A stretch of 64,000 nucleotides of DNA from Streptomyces massasporeus. Its GTDB lineage: Bacteria > Actinomycetota > Actinomycetes > Streptomycetales > Streptomycetaceae. Location of the stretch: contig NZ_BMSE01000003.1 of assembly GCF_014648995.1 (NCBI RefSeq), positions 310,001-374,000 on the forward strand. The letters are read 5' to 3'. Under the pieces are notes generated by a model. It had not been told where the DNA came from. It did no database searches and saw only the letters and a list, made by a program, of their open reading frames with translations. Of this stretch, positions 37,281 through 45,352 are shown one piece after another; the first letter of the stretch is position 1, and each line of letters opens with the position of its first letter. Both the position numbers and the translations under genes were made by a program.

Positions 37281-38138
37281 TCAGGCTGAGGCGCGGGCCT
37301 TGCGGTAGAGGATCGCGCCCGCGAGCAGCGCGCCCGCGCCGGCCGGCAGGGCGAGACCGAGCGGCAGATCGCTGCCGGTGCTGGCGAGCTGGGCGTCGCC
37401 GTCGGGCTGCGTGACGAACTGGCCGCCCGGCTTGTTGCCGTGCGAGGAGCCGCCCGGGGTCTCGCTGCCCGTGGAGGGCGGGGTGCCCGGGGTGCCGGGG
37501 TGACCGGGCTCACCGGGGTTGCCCGGGTGACCAGGGTTGCCCGGGTGACCAGGGTTGCCTGGGTGACCCGGGTTGCCGGGCGTGCCGGGATCGCCCGGGT
37601 TACCGGGGTTCCCCGGGTTTCCGGGGGTGCCAGGGTTTCCCGGCTTGCCCGGGGTCTCGTGGCCGCCGCCCGGCGGGGTGCCGTGGTGGCCGCCGCCGTT
37701 GGAGCAGTCGTTGCCCGTGCTGGGGTTGCCGACGCCGATGACGTCGACGCTGTTGCCGCAGACGTTCACCGGCACGTGGACCGGCGCCTGGACGTGGTTG
37801 CCCGAGCCGACGCCGGGCGAGTCGGTGGCGTGCCCACCGGCGTGGGAGCCGCCGTGACCACCATGGCCGCCATGTCCCCCCGCCGACGATCCACCGCCCT
37901 TGTTGGCACACGAGTTGCCCACCGACGGGTTGAGCACGCCGACGACGTTGACCGTGTTCCCGCACACGTTGACCGGCGCGTACACCGGCGCCTGCACCGA
38001 GTTTCCGGACAGTACGCCGGGCGAGCCCGACGCCGAACCCTGGGCGCCCGAGTCGGCGTGAGCGGAGCCGCCCGCGGCGGCGATCACGCCGGTCGCGGCC
38101 GCCACGGTCATCAGACCCTTGCGGGTAGCCTGTCGCAT
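37281..38138 (-). CDS. chpC: Long chaplin with collagen-like linker and sortase signal
   Basis: 285-residue cell-surface amyloid protein that coats aerial hyphae. Signal peptide of about 28 residues (ending AHADS). Two chaplin domains follow at about 37-79 (SPGVLSGNSVQAPVYAPVNVCGN) and 106-146 (SPGVGSGNHVQAPVHVPVNVCGN), each with two Cys. Then come a collagen-like G-x-y stretch (163-220), sortase motif LASTG (251-255), a hydrophobic segment and a basic tail. LAxTG is the class E sortase signal known in Streptomyces. The neighbour chpH and the order recall the S. coelicolor chpC-chpH pair. Start at 38138 (MRQATRKGLMTVAAATG). Confidence 0.93.
   Translation of the reverse strand: MRQATRKGLMTVAAATGVIAAAGGSAHADSGAQGSASGSPGVLSGNSVQAPVYAPVNVCGNTVNVVGVLNPSVGNSCANKGGGSSAGGHGGHGGHGGSHAGGHATDSPGVGSGNHVQAPVHVPVNVCGNSVDVIGVGNPSTGNDCSNGGGHHGTPPGGGHETPGKPGNPGTPGNPGNPGNPGDPGTPGNPGHPGNPGHPGNPGHPGNPGEPGHPGTPGTPPSTGSETPGGSSHGNKPGGQFVTQPDGDAQLASTGSDLPLGLALPAGAGALLAGAILYRKARASA
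37479..37649 (-). repeat. Collagen-like triplet repeats in the long chaplin
   Basis: About 19 consecutive P-G-x style triplets (GNP, GHP, GTP, GDP, GEP) encoded by near-identical nine-base DNA units. They would expand and contract easily by slippage. Confidence 0.9.
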
Positions 38139-38269
38139 TTGCTGAATACCTGCCTTCGACCCTGTCTCGAATTCTTCTCGAATTCCTTGAAAGAAGCGTT
38201 CGGTCCCGGAGCGCATGGCACGCACTCCGGGACCGATGGCTTGGAACTCCCCTCAGCGAGGGGAAGGCA

Positions 38270-38503
38270 TCACTTGTTGATGCAGGTGTTGCCGAAGGCG
38301 GGGTTCAGCAGCCCGATCACGGAGACCGTGTTGCCGCAGACGTTCACCGGGACGTGAACGGGCACCTGGACAACGTTGCCGGACAGGACGCCCGGGGAGT
38401 GCACGGCGGCACCCTGAGCACCCGAGTCGGCGACGGCCAGGCCCGCGCCCGCGAGAACCAGCCCACCGGTGGCAGCCGCAGCAGCGACGACCTTCTTGAT
38501 CAT
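38270..38503 (-). CDS. chpH: Short chaplin ChpH
   Basis: 77 residues: Sec signal peptide (MIKKVVAAAAATGGLVLAG, cleavage near AVA-DS) and one chaplin domain (SPGVLSGNVVQVPVHVPVNVCGN, then LLNPAFGNTCINK) with two Cys for one disulfide. Secreted short chaplins polymerise into amyloid at the air-water interface and allow aerial growth. Length equals that recalled for S. coelicolor ChpH. The ATG lies five bases after AGGAGG. It is 131 bp upstream of chpC in the same direction. Confidence 0.95.
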   Translation of the reverse strand: MIKKVVAAAAATGGLVLAGAGLAVADSGAQGAAVHSPGVLSGNVVQVPVHVPVNVCGNTVSVIGLLNPAFGNTCINK

Positions 38504-38652
38504 TATTCCTCCTAGTTGGCAAAGCGACCCATCTTGCGATCGCATTACCTGTAACGAGGAGGGAGTAATGAGGCTACGAGCTTATGGTCGCATTCACTCT
38601 TCCCAGTCGATTCCGCACACGCGACCGAATACCGGCGTTTCGCAGGGGTGGC
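38504..38652 (-). promoter_or_regulatory. chpH leader/promoter region
   Basis: 149 bp, distinctly less GC-rich than its surroundings, between the M20 peptidase stop and chpH. In S. coelicolor the chpH promoter depends on sigma BldN; I cannot point to a definite -10/-35 here. Confidence 0.4.
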
Positions 38653-39978
38653 TCAGGACAGGTCGATGAAGCGGTCGAGCACCCGCACGCCGAACTGCAG
38701 GCCCTCCACCGGCACTCGCTCGTCCACACCGTGGAACATGCCGGCGAAGTCCAGCTCCGGCGGCAGCTTCAGCGGCACGAAGCCGAAGCCCCGGATGCCC
38801 AGGTCGTCGAAGGACTTGGCGTCCGTGCCGCCGGAGAGCATGTAGGGGATCGCCTTGGCGGTCGGGTCCTCGGCCAGCAGCGCGGACTGCATCGCCCCCA
38901 CGAGCGCCCCGTCGAAGGTGGTCTCCACGGCCTTGTCGGCGTGGACGTCCTCGCGGCGCACGTTCGGGCCGAGGATCCGGTCGAGGTCGGCCAGGAACTC
39001 CTCCTCGTGGCCGGGCAGGAACCGTCCGTCGACGTGGGCGGTCGCCTCGCCCGGGATGACGTTGACCTTGTAACCGGCGCCGAGCTGCGTCGGGTTGGCC
39101 GTGTTGCTCAGGGTCGCGCCGATGAATTTGGCGATGCCGCCGAGCCTGACGAGGGTCGACTCCATGTCCTCCGGGTCGAGCTCGGTGCCGAGCGCGTCGC
39201 CGAGCTCGTCGAGGAAGGCGCGGGTGGTCTTGGTGACCCGCACCGGGAACTTGTGCCGCCCGAGCCGCGCGACGGCCTCCGACAGCTCGGTGATCGCATT
39301 GTCCCGGTGGATCATCGATCCGTGCCCGGCGGTGCCGGCCACGGTGAGCTTCATCCAGTGCATGCCCTTCTCGGCCGTCTGGATCATGTAGAGCCGCCGC
39401 TGCTCGCTGACGGTGAAAGAGAACCCGCCCACCTCGCTGATCGCCTCGGTGACGCCCTCGAACAGCTCGGGGTGCTTGCGCACGAGGTGCTTGGCGCCGT
39501 ACGTGCCACCGGCCTCCTCGTCGGCGAGGAACGCGAGGACGATGTCGCGCGGGGGCTTGCGCCCGCTGCGCAACCGGTCGCGGACGACCGCCAGGGTCAT
39601 CGCGTCCATGTCCTTCATGTCGACGGCCCCTCGGCCCCACACACAGCCGTCGGCGACCTCGCCGGAGAAGGGGTGGTGCGTCCAGTCGTCCGCGTTGGCC
39701 GGTACGACGTCGGTGTGGCCGTGGATGAGGAGCGCGGGCCGGGAGGGGTCCTCGCCCTCGATCCGGGCCACCGTGGAGGCCCGGCCCGGGTGGGACTCGA
39801 AGATCTGCGGTTCGAGCCCGACCTCGGCGAGCTTCTCGGCGACGTACTCCGCCGCCTTGCGCTCGCCCGGACCCGAGTGGTCGCCGTAGTTGCTGGTGTC
39901 GATCTGGATCAGCTCGCGGCAGAGGTCCACGACCTCGTCCTCGCCGGTGACGCTCCTGGCCGTGTCCGTCTCGCTCAC
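38653..39978 (-). CDS. M20/M25/M40-family metallopeptidase
   Basis: 441-residue zinc amidohydrolase. Metal/catalytic motifs are LLIHGHTDVVPA (His and Asp), WGRGAVDMKDMDA (bridging Asp), FLADEEAGGTYGAKHL (catalytic Glu pair) and GTDAKSFDDLGI near the end. The dimerisation lid lies between (TAGHGSMIHRDNA, VNVIPGEATAHVDGRFLPG). It resembles ArgE/DapE and carboxypeptidase-like members; substrate unknown. GTG start at 39978. It is upstream of chpH in the same direction but the low-GC leader suggests separate promoters. Confidence 0.92.
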   Translation of the reverse strand: MSETDTARSVTGEDEVVDLCRELIQIDTSNYGDHSGPGERKAAEYVAEKLAEVGLEPQIFESHPGRASTVARIEGEDPSRPALLIHGHTDVVPANADDWTHHPFSGEVADGCVWGRGAVDMKDMDAMTLAVVRDRLRSGRKPPRDIVLAFLADEEAGGTYGAKHLVRKHPELFEGVTEAISEVGGFSFTVSEQRRLYMIQTAEKGMHWMKLTVAGTAGHGSMIHRDNAITELSEAVARLGRHKFPVRVTKTTRAFLDELGDALGTELDPEDMESTLVRLGGIAKFIGATLSNTANPTQLGAGYKVNVIPGEATAHVDGRFLPGHEEEFLADLDRILGPNVRREDVHADKAVETTFDGALVGAMQSALLAEDPTAKAIPYMLSGGTDAKSFDDLGIRGFGFVPLKLPPELDFAGMFHGVDERVPVEGLQFGVRVLDRFIDLS

Positions 39979-40174
39979 GTGCTTCCTCCCGGTGTCACTG
40001 CTGGTGGGTCCCCCTCATCCTCTCTCTCCCGGGCCCGCACCCCAAGAGCGCTCCCGGCCCGTCACACGCCGTTCACGCCTCGCCGGGGTGCGGACGGGGG
40101 GTGATCGGCCACCCCGGAAAGCCTGGTAATGTTTACGTCGTCGCCGCGGGGAGAACCCGCGCGACAGACACCTT

Positions 40175-40259
40175 GTCCGGGTGGCGGAATGGCAGACGCG
40201 CTAGCTTGAGGTGCTAGTGCCCTTTATCGGGCGTGGGGGTTCAAGTCCCCCCTCGGACA
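40175..40259 (+). tRNA. tRNA-Leu (anticodon GAG)
   Basis: 85-nt class II tRNA. Acceptor stem GTCCGGG with CTCGGAC (one G-U pair), anticodon stem CTAGC/GCTAG enclosing loop TTGAGGT with anticodon GAG (reads CUC and CUU). A long variable arm, TGCCCTTTATCGGGCG, and a TPsiC arm with GGTTCAAGTCC follow. CCA is not encoded. Confidence 0.96.
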
Positions 40260-40266
40260 CATGAAG

Positions 40267-40302
40267 CCTGAGGGCCGTGACCGCGAGGTCACGGCCCTCA
40301 GG
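40267..40302 (+). terminator. Hairpin after tRNA-Leu
   Basis: 16-bp perfect stem with GCGA loop, starting eight bases past the tRNA. Confidence 0.85.
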
Positions 40303-40322
40303 CGTTTCCCGGAGAGGTGACC

Positions 40323-40697
40323 ATGACGAGCCGTTCCTGCCCGTGCGGGCTCCCCCAGGCCTACGAGGCGTGCTGCGGCCGGTTCCACTCCGGGGCCGCC
40401 GCCGCGCCGACCGCCGAGACGTTGATGCGGTCGCGGTACTGCGCGTTCGTGCAGGGGGACGTCGCGTATCTGCTGCGGACGTGGCATCCGCGGACGCGGC
40501 CGGGGCGGCTGGAGCTGGATCCGGGAATGCGGTGGACCGGGCTGGAGGTCCTGGGGGCGAGCGAGGGGTCCGCTTTCCACACCACCGGCACCGTGGAGTT
40601 CCGGGCGTCGTACCGGGGCGGGTCCCTGCACGAGCTGAGCCGGTTCGAGCGGGTCGACGGGGCCTGGGTGTATGTCGACGGAGAGTGCCCGGCGTAG
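40323..40697 (+). CDS. YchJ/UPF0225 family protein with SEC-C zinc motif
   Basis: 124 residues. The N-terminal CPCGLPQAYEACCGRFHSG is the SEC-C motif (C-x-C, C-C/H) that binds zinc. The NTF2-like YchJ fold follows (LMRSRYCAFVQGDVAYLLRTWHP, SAFHTTGTVEFRASY). Role unknown. The ATG at 40323 follows GGAGAGG. It lies right behind the tRNA terminator and converges on gntR, whose stop is four bases away. Confidence 0.9.
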   Translation: MTSRSCPCGLPQAYEACCGRFHSGAAAAPTAETLMRSRYCAFVQGDVAYLLRTWHPRTRPGRLELDPGMRWTGLEVLGASEGSAFHTTGTVEFRASYRGGSLHELSRFERVDGAWVYVDGECPA

Positions 40698-40700
40698 CCG

Positions 40701-41402
40701 CTACGGCGCCAGGATGTCGAGTTCCTGGAGGGCGCCGACCGTGATCTCCCTGGTCAGCTCCTCCGCCCGGGCGGCGTCACCCTCGCGGATGGCCTCGGCG
40801 ACCTGGACATGCAGGGTGACGGCGGCCGGGTCGGGGTCCTCGAACATCACGTCGTGCTGGGTGCGGCCCGTCAGGACCTCGGCGACGACGTCGCCGAGGC
40901 GGGCGAACATCTCGTTGCCGGAGGAGACGAGGACGACGCGGTGGAAGGCGACGTCGTGGTGGAGGTACCCCTCCAGTTTGTGACCGCGTGAGTGGGCGAC
41001 CATGCCGAGGGCGCACTCGGTGAGCTCGGCGCACTGCTCGGCGGTGGCGTGCCGGGCGGCGAGGCCGGCCGCGACCGGTTCGATCGCCGAGCGCAGCACC
41101 GTGAGGGACCGCAGCTGCCCGGGGCGGTCGGCTCCGGCCAGGCGCCAGCGGATGACCTGCGGGTCGTAGACGTTCCACTCGGACTTCGGGCGGACCGTCA
41201 CGCCGACGCGGCGGCGGGACTCGACCAGGTACATGGACTCCAGGACACGGACCGCCTCGCGCATCACGGAGCGCGACACGTCGAAACGCTGGGCGAGCTC
41301 GTCGGTGCGCAGAACGCTGCCCGGCGGGTACTCACCCGCCGTGATCTCGGGGCCGAGGGTGTCCAGTACCCGGCCGTGCAGCCCCCGGCCCGTTGCGCTC
41401 AT
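40701..41402 (-). CDS. gntR: FadR-type GntR regulator of gluconate genes
   Basis: 233 residues. The winged helix is at about 8-72 (EYPPGSVLRTDELAQRFDVSRSVMREAVRVLE). The FCD domain has metal-type His/Asp residues (LHHDVAFHRVVLVSSGN, TLHVQVAEAI). It is divergent from gntK-gntP and two dehydrogenase genes, so it very likely represses them and itself and releases with gluconate or its phosphate. From memory it corresponds to S. coelicolor SCO1678. Start at 41402. Confidence 0.88.
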   Translation of the reverse strand: MSATGRGLHGRVLDTLGPEITAGEYPPGSVLRTDELAQRFDVSRSVMREAVRVLESMYLVESRRRVGVTVRPKSEWNVYDPQVIRWRLAGADRPGQLRSLTVLRSAIEPVAAGLAARHATAEQCAELTECALGMVAHSRGHKLEGYLHHDVAFHRVVLVSSGNEMFARLGDVVAEVLTGRTQHDVMFEDPDPAAVTLHVQVAEAIREGDAARAEELTREITVGALQELDILAP

Positions 41403-41540
41403 GCACTCAGCGTACGGGGTAGATCACGGAGACAAAAAGTCAGACTTATTCATCACGGCCTCTTGAATTCGTCGTACCTAATGGGTTTCAGTGGCGTCGA
41501 CATCACGTGTCGACCTCGGACAGCAGACAGTGAGGCAGCG
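41403..41540. promoter_or_regulatory. gntR/gntK divergent control region
   Basis: 138 bp. It contains the inverted repeat GTCGACA-TCACG-TGTCGAC (41496-41514), 27 bp before gntK, a candidate GntR operator. The T-rich patch at 41435-41470 probably holds the promoters. Confidence 0.6.
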
Positions 41541-42059
41541 ATGAACACCCCCCATGTCGTCGTGGTCATGGGCGTAGCGGGCACCGGCAAGACCACCATC
41601 GGTCCCCTGCTCGCGGCCCGGCTCGGCGTTCCGTACGCCGAGGGCGACGACTTCCACCCGCAGGCCAACATCGCCAAGATGTCGGCCGGGACCCCGCTCA
41701 CCGACGAGGACCGCCTGCCCTGGCTCGACGCCATCGGCGCGTGGGCGCACGGGCGGGCCGGGCTCGGCGGGGTCGTCAGCTGCTCGGCACTGAAGCGGTC
41801 GTACCGCGACCGGCTGCGGGCCGCCGCGCCGGGTGTGGTCTTCGTGCATCTCACGGGTGACCGCGCGCTGATCGAGGACCGGATGTCGCACCGGCAGGGG
41901 CACTTCATGCCCACGGCGCTGCTCGACTCCCAGTTCGCCACGCTCCAGCCCCTCGCGGCGGACGAGGCGGGAGTCGAGGTGGACGTCGCGGGCGGCCCGG
42001 AGGAGATCACCGAGCGGGCGGTGCACGCCCTGCATGACCTCCCCGAGCCCGTCCAGTAG
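41541..42059 (+). CDS. gntK: Gluconokinase
   Basis: 172-residue P-loop kinase phosphorylating gluconate to 6-phosphogluconate. Walker A is VMGVAGTGKTTIG, followed by EGDDFHPQANIAKMSAGTPLTDEDRLPWLDAI and the conserved CSALKRSYRDRLR and SHRQGHFMPTALLDSQFATLE-type region. All are standard for GntK. It feeds the pentose phosphate pathway. First gene of the gluconate operon, 49 bp before gntP. Confidence 0.96.
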   Translation: MNTPHVVVVMGVAGTGKTTIGPLLAARLGVPYAEGDDFHPQANIAKMSAGTPLTDEDRLPWLDAIGAWAHGRAGLGGVVSCSALKRSYRDRLRAAAPGVVFVHLTGDRALIEDRMSHRQGHFMPTALLDSQFATLQPLAADEAGVEVDVAGGPEEITERAVHALHDLPEPVQ

Positions 42060-42108
42060 CCCCTGGCGGTTTCCCCCTCCCCTTCTCCCCAACGCAAGGG
42101 AACCCACC

Positions 42109-43506
42109 GTGACCAGACTCAGCGTCGAGATGCTGGCAGCGGACGCACCCGAGCCGATCACCTCGGCCGGCCACGCTCAGCTGGGCATCGCCGTCCTGGC
42201 GGGCATCGCCGTCATCGTCCTGCTCATCACGAAGTTCAAGCTGCACGCCTTCCTGTCGCTGACCATCGGGTCACTGGCGCTCGGCGCGATCGCCGGGGCG
42301 CCCCTGGACAAGGTGCTGCTCAGCTTCAGCGCCGGCCTCGGCTCCACGGTCGCCGGCGTCGGTGTGCTGATCGCCCTCGGGGCGATCCTCGGCAAGATGC
42401 TCGCCGACTCCGGCGGGGCCGACCAGATCGTCGACACCATCCTCGCCAAGGCCGGCGGGCGGTCGATGCCGTGGGCGATGGTGCTGATCGCCTCCGTGAT
42501 CGGGCTGCCGCTGTTCTTCGAGGTCGGCATCGTGCTGCTGATCCCCGTCGTGCTGATGGTCGCCAAGCGCGGCAACTACTCGCTGATGCGCATCGGCATC
42601 CCGGCGCTCGCGGGCCTGTCCGTGATGCACGGCCTGGTGCCGCCGCACCCCGGTCCGCTGGTCGCGATCGACGCCGTCGGGGCCGACCTCGGTGTGACGC
42701 TGGCGCTCGGCGTTCTCGTCGCCATCCCCACGGTGATCATCGCCGGGCCGGTGTTCTCCAAGTACGCGGCTCGCTGGGTCGACGTCCCGGCCCCCGAGAA
42801 GATGATCCCGCAGCGCGCCTCCGAGGACCTCGAGAAGCGTCCCGGCTTCGGCGCCACGCTCTTCACCGTGCTGCTCCCGGTGATCCTCATGCTCGCCAAG
42901 GCCCTGGTCGACATCGTCGTGGACGATCCCGAGAACCCGGTGCAGCGTGTCTTCGACGTCATCGGCGCCCCGATGATCGCTCTGCTCGCCTCGGTGCTGG
43001 TCGGCATCTTCACGCTGCTGCGGCCCGCCGGGTTCTCCAAGGAGCGGATCTCGCCGCTCGTCGAGAAGAGCCTCATGCCGATCGCGGGCATCCTGCTGAT
43101 CGTCGGCGCGGGCGGCGGCTTCAAGCAGACACTCATCGACACGGGCGTGGGGCAGATGGTCCTGGACATCTCCGAGGACTGGGCCATCCCCGCGCTGCTG
43201 CTGGCCTGGCTGATCGCGGTGGTGATCCGGCTCGCGACCGGTTCGGCGACGGTGGCCACGGTCTCGGCGGCCGGTCTGGTCGCCCCGCTCGCGGCGGACA
43301 TGTCCACCACGCACGCCGCTCTGCTCGTCCTGGCCATCGGCGCCGGCTCGCTGTTCTTCAGCCACGTCAACGACGCCGGGTTCTGGATGGTGAAGGAGTA
43401 CTTCGGGCTGAGCGTCGGTCAGAACATCAAGACCTGGTCCGTCATGGAGACGATCATCTCGGTGGTCGCCGGCGGTCTGGTCCTGCTGTTGTCCCTCGTG
43501 ATCTAG
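42109..43506 (+). CDS. gntP: Gluconate:H+ symporter GntP
   Basis: 465-residue membrane protein with about 12-14 helices. Family signatures include GKMLADSGGADQIVDTIL, GLPLFFEVGIVLLIPVVL, GLVPPHPGPLVAID, and RLATGSATVATVSAAGLVAPL near the C-terminus. It imports gluconate or related sugar acids. GTG start at 42109 after AAGGG. It lies between the kinase and two dehydrogenase genes; the next gene starts 13 bases after its stop. Confidence 0.95.
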   Translation: MTRLSVEMLAADAPEPITSAGHAQLGIAVLAGIAVIVLLITKFKLHAFLSLTIGSLALGAIAGAPLDKVLLSFSAGLGSTVAGVGVLIALGAILGKMLADSGGADQIVDTILAKAGGRSMPWAMVLIASVIGLPLFFEVGIVLLIPVVLMVAKRGNYSLMRIGIPALAGLSVMHGLVPPHPGPLVAIDAVGADLGVTLALGVLVAIPTVIIAGPVFSKYAARWVDVPAPEKMIPQRASEDLEKRPGFGATLFTVLLPVILMLAKALVDIVVDDPENPVQRVFDVIGAPMIALLASVLVGIFTLLRPAGFSKERISPLVEKSLMPIAGILLIVGAGGGFKQTLIDTGVGQMVLDISEDWAIPALLLAWLIAVVIRLATGSATVATVSAAGLVAPLAADMSTTHAALLVLAIGAGSLFFSHVNDAGFWMVKEYFGLSVGQNIKTWSVMETIISVVAGGLVLLLSLVI

Positions 43507-43519
43507 GAGTGCCTCGGCG

Positions 43520-44284
43520 ATGACGGCTCATCCCCTCTTCGACATCGGCGGCCGTACGGCCCTGGTCACCGGCTCCAGCCGGGGCATCGGACTCGCACTC
43601 GCGCGCGGTCTGGCGGAGGCCGGCTGCACGGTCGTGCTGAACGGACGTGACAAGGACCGGCTCGCCGAGGCCGCCGCCGAGCTGCCCGGCGACCGGGTGC
43701 ACACGGCCGCGTTCGACGTGACCGACGGATCATCGGTGGCCTCGGGGGTCGCCGAGGTCGAGGAGCGGGTGGGCCCGCTCGACATCCTCGTCAACAACGC
43801 GGGCATGCAACTGCGCGCCCCGCTGCTGGAGTTCGGGGAGTCCGACTGGCATCGGATCCTGGACACCAACCTGACCAGTGCCTTCCTGGTCGGCCGGGAG
43901 GCGGCGCGCCGGATGACGGAACGCGGCCACGGGAAGATCATCAACATCTGCTCCCTGCAGAGCGAGGTGGTGCGGCCCGGGATCGCGCCGTACGCCGCCA
44001 CCAAGGGCGCTCTGAAGATGCTCACCAAGGGCATGTGCGCGGACTGGGGGCCGTACGGGGTGCAGGTCAACGGCCTGGGCCCGGGCTACATCGAGACGGA
44101 GCTGACCCGGCCGCTGGTGGAGGACGAGGAGTTCAGCGCCTGGGTGCGGCGCCGTACTCCGGCCGGGCGCTGGGGCCGTACCCAGGACCTGGTGGGCGGG
44201 GTGCTGTTCCTCGCCTCCCCCGCGGCGGACTTCGTCAGCGGGCAGGTGCTGTATGTCGACGGCGGTATGACGAGCGTGCTGTGA
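43520..44284 (+). CDS. SDR oxidoreductase, gluconate 5-dehydrogenase-like
   Basis: 254-residue classical short-chain dehydrogenase. The cofactor motif TGSSRGIGLALA, NNAG motif, catalytic Ser (ICSLQSEVV) and YAATK (Tyr-x-x-x-Lys) are all present. The context beside gluconokinase, permease and an idonate-type dehydrogenase indicates reduction of 5-keto-gluconate to gluconate (IdnO-like). The stop overlaps a possible GTG start of the next gene. Confidence 0.88.
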   Translation: MTAHPLFDIGGRTALVTGSSRGIGLALARGLAEAGCTVVLNGRDKDRLAEAAAELPGDRVHTAAFDVTDGSSVASGVAEVEERVGPLDILVNNAGMQLRAPLLEFGESDWHRILDTNLTSAFLVGREAARRMTERGHGKIINICSLQSEVVRPGIAPYAATKGALKMLTKGMCADWGPYGVQVNGLGPGYIETELTRPLVEDEEFSAWVRRRTPAGRWGRTQDLVGGVLFLASPAADFVSGQVLYVDGGMTSVL

Positions 44285-44304
44285 CCTGCCGGGAGGCGGC
44301 TGTG

Positions 44305-45330
44305 ATGCTGGGGTGTGTGATCCACGGTCCGGGCGATCTGCGGGTGGCGGAGCTGCCGGAGCCGCGGCCCGGACCGGGTCAGGCGCTGGTCGCCGTGCGG
44401 TACGGCGGGGTGTGCGGGTCCGATCTGCACTACTGGCGGCACGGCGGGGTCGGCGACTTCCGGCTGCGGGAGCCGATGGTGCTCGGGCACGAGGTGGTCG
44501 GGACGACCCTCTCCTATGGTGACGGCGCGTCAGGCCCCCCTCTCGGCACGGCCGTCGCGGTGCACCCGGCGACTCCCTGCGGGATGTGCCCGGAGTGCGC
44601 CGACGGTCGGCGGAACGTGTGCCGGGACACGCGCTACCTCGGCAGCGCGGCCCGCTTCCCGCACGTCCAGGGCGGTTTCGCCGCCCAGGTCGTCGTACCC
44701 GCCGAGCAGGTGCGGCCCCTGCCGGCCGGGCTCGACCTGCGGCGGGCGGCACTCGCCGAACCGCTGTCGGTGGCGCTGCACGCGTTGCGGCGGGCCGGGG
44801 ACGTCCGGGGCCGGCATGTTCTAGTCACCGGCGCCGGCCCCATCGGCTGTCTGGTGGTCGCGGCGGCCAAGGCCGCGGGTGCCGCTCGGGTGACCGTGAC
44901 GGACCTGCTCCCGGCCGCCCTGGCTTACGCCTCGGCCGCAGGCGCCGACACCCTCGTACGGGCCGACGACCCCACGGATCGGGGATGGCCCGCGGAGGTC
45001 GACGCGGCCGTCGAGGCCTCCGGCGTCGCCGCTGGCCTCGACACCTGCCTCCGCCTGGTGCGGCGCGGCGGGGTCCTCGTCCAGCTCGGCATGCTGCCGC
45101 CCGGACCGAGCCCCTTCGCCGGGAACCTGGTGGTGAGCCGGGAGATCGAACTGCGGGGCGCGTTCCGCTTCGACGGCGAGTTCGACGAGGCGCTGACCCT
45201 GCTCACGGCCGAGCCCCTCTTCGACGAACTGATCAGCGCGGTGGTCCCGGCCCGAGACGCGGAGTCCGCGTTCACACTGGCGGCGGACCGCAGCCGGTCC
45301 TGCAAGGTGCTGCTGGACTTCGGGAGCTGA
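44305..45330 (+). CDS. Zinc alcohol dehydrogenase, L-idonate 5-dehydrogenase-like
   Basis: 341-residue medium-chain dehydrogenase. Catalytic zinc Cys in GGVCGSDLHYW, GHEVVG His-Glu, and the structural zinc set in CGMCPECADGRRNVCRD. The NAD(P) fold starts VTGAGPIGCLVVAAAKAAGA. The pattern and neighbours fit L-idonate 5-dehydrogenase (IdnD), oxidising idonate to 5-keto-gluconate for the SDR before it. I start at the ATG 44305, which has GGGAGG eight bases upstream; a GTG at 44281 would overlap the SDR stop. Confidence 0.88.
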   Translation: MLGCVIHGPGDLRVAELPEPRPGPGQALVAVRYGGVCGSDLHYWRHGGVGDFRLREPMVLGHEVVGTTLSYGDGASGPPLGTAVAVHPATPCGMCPECADGRRNVCRDTRYLGSAARFPHVQGGFAAQVVVPAEQVRPLPAGLDLRRAALAEPLSVALHALRRAGDVRGRHVLVTGAGPIGCLVVAAAKAAGAARVTVTDLLPAALAYASAAGADTLVRADDPTDRGWPAEVDAAVEASGVAAGLDTCLRLVRRGGVLVQLGMLPPGPSPFAGNLVVSREIELRGAFRFDGEFDEALTLLTAEPLFDELISAVVPARDAESAFTLAADRSRSCKVLLDFGS

Positions 45331-45352
45331 CCGCCGGTCACCGGGCCGCCGG

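Noticed and set aside
37479-37649. CRISPR or intergenic tandem array
   Set aside because: It is in frame within the chaplin gene and codes G-x-y triplets.
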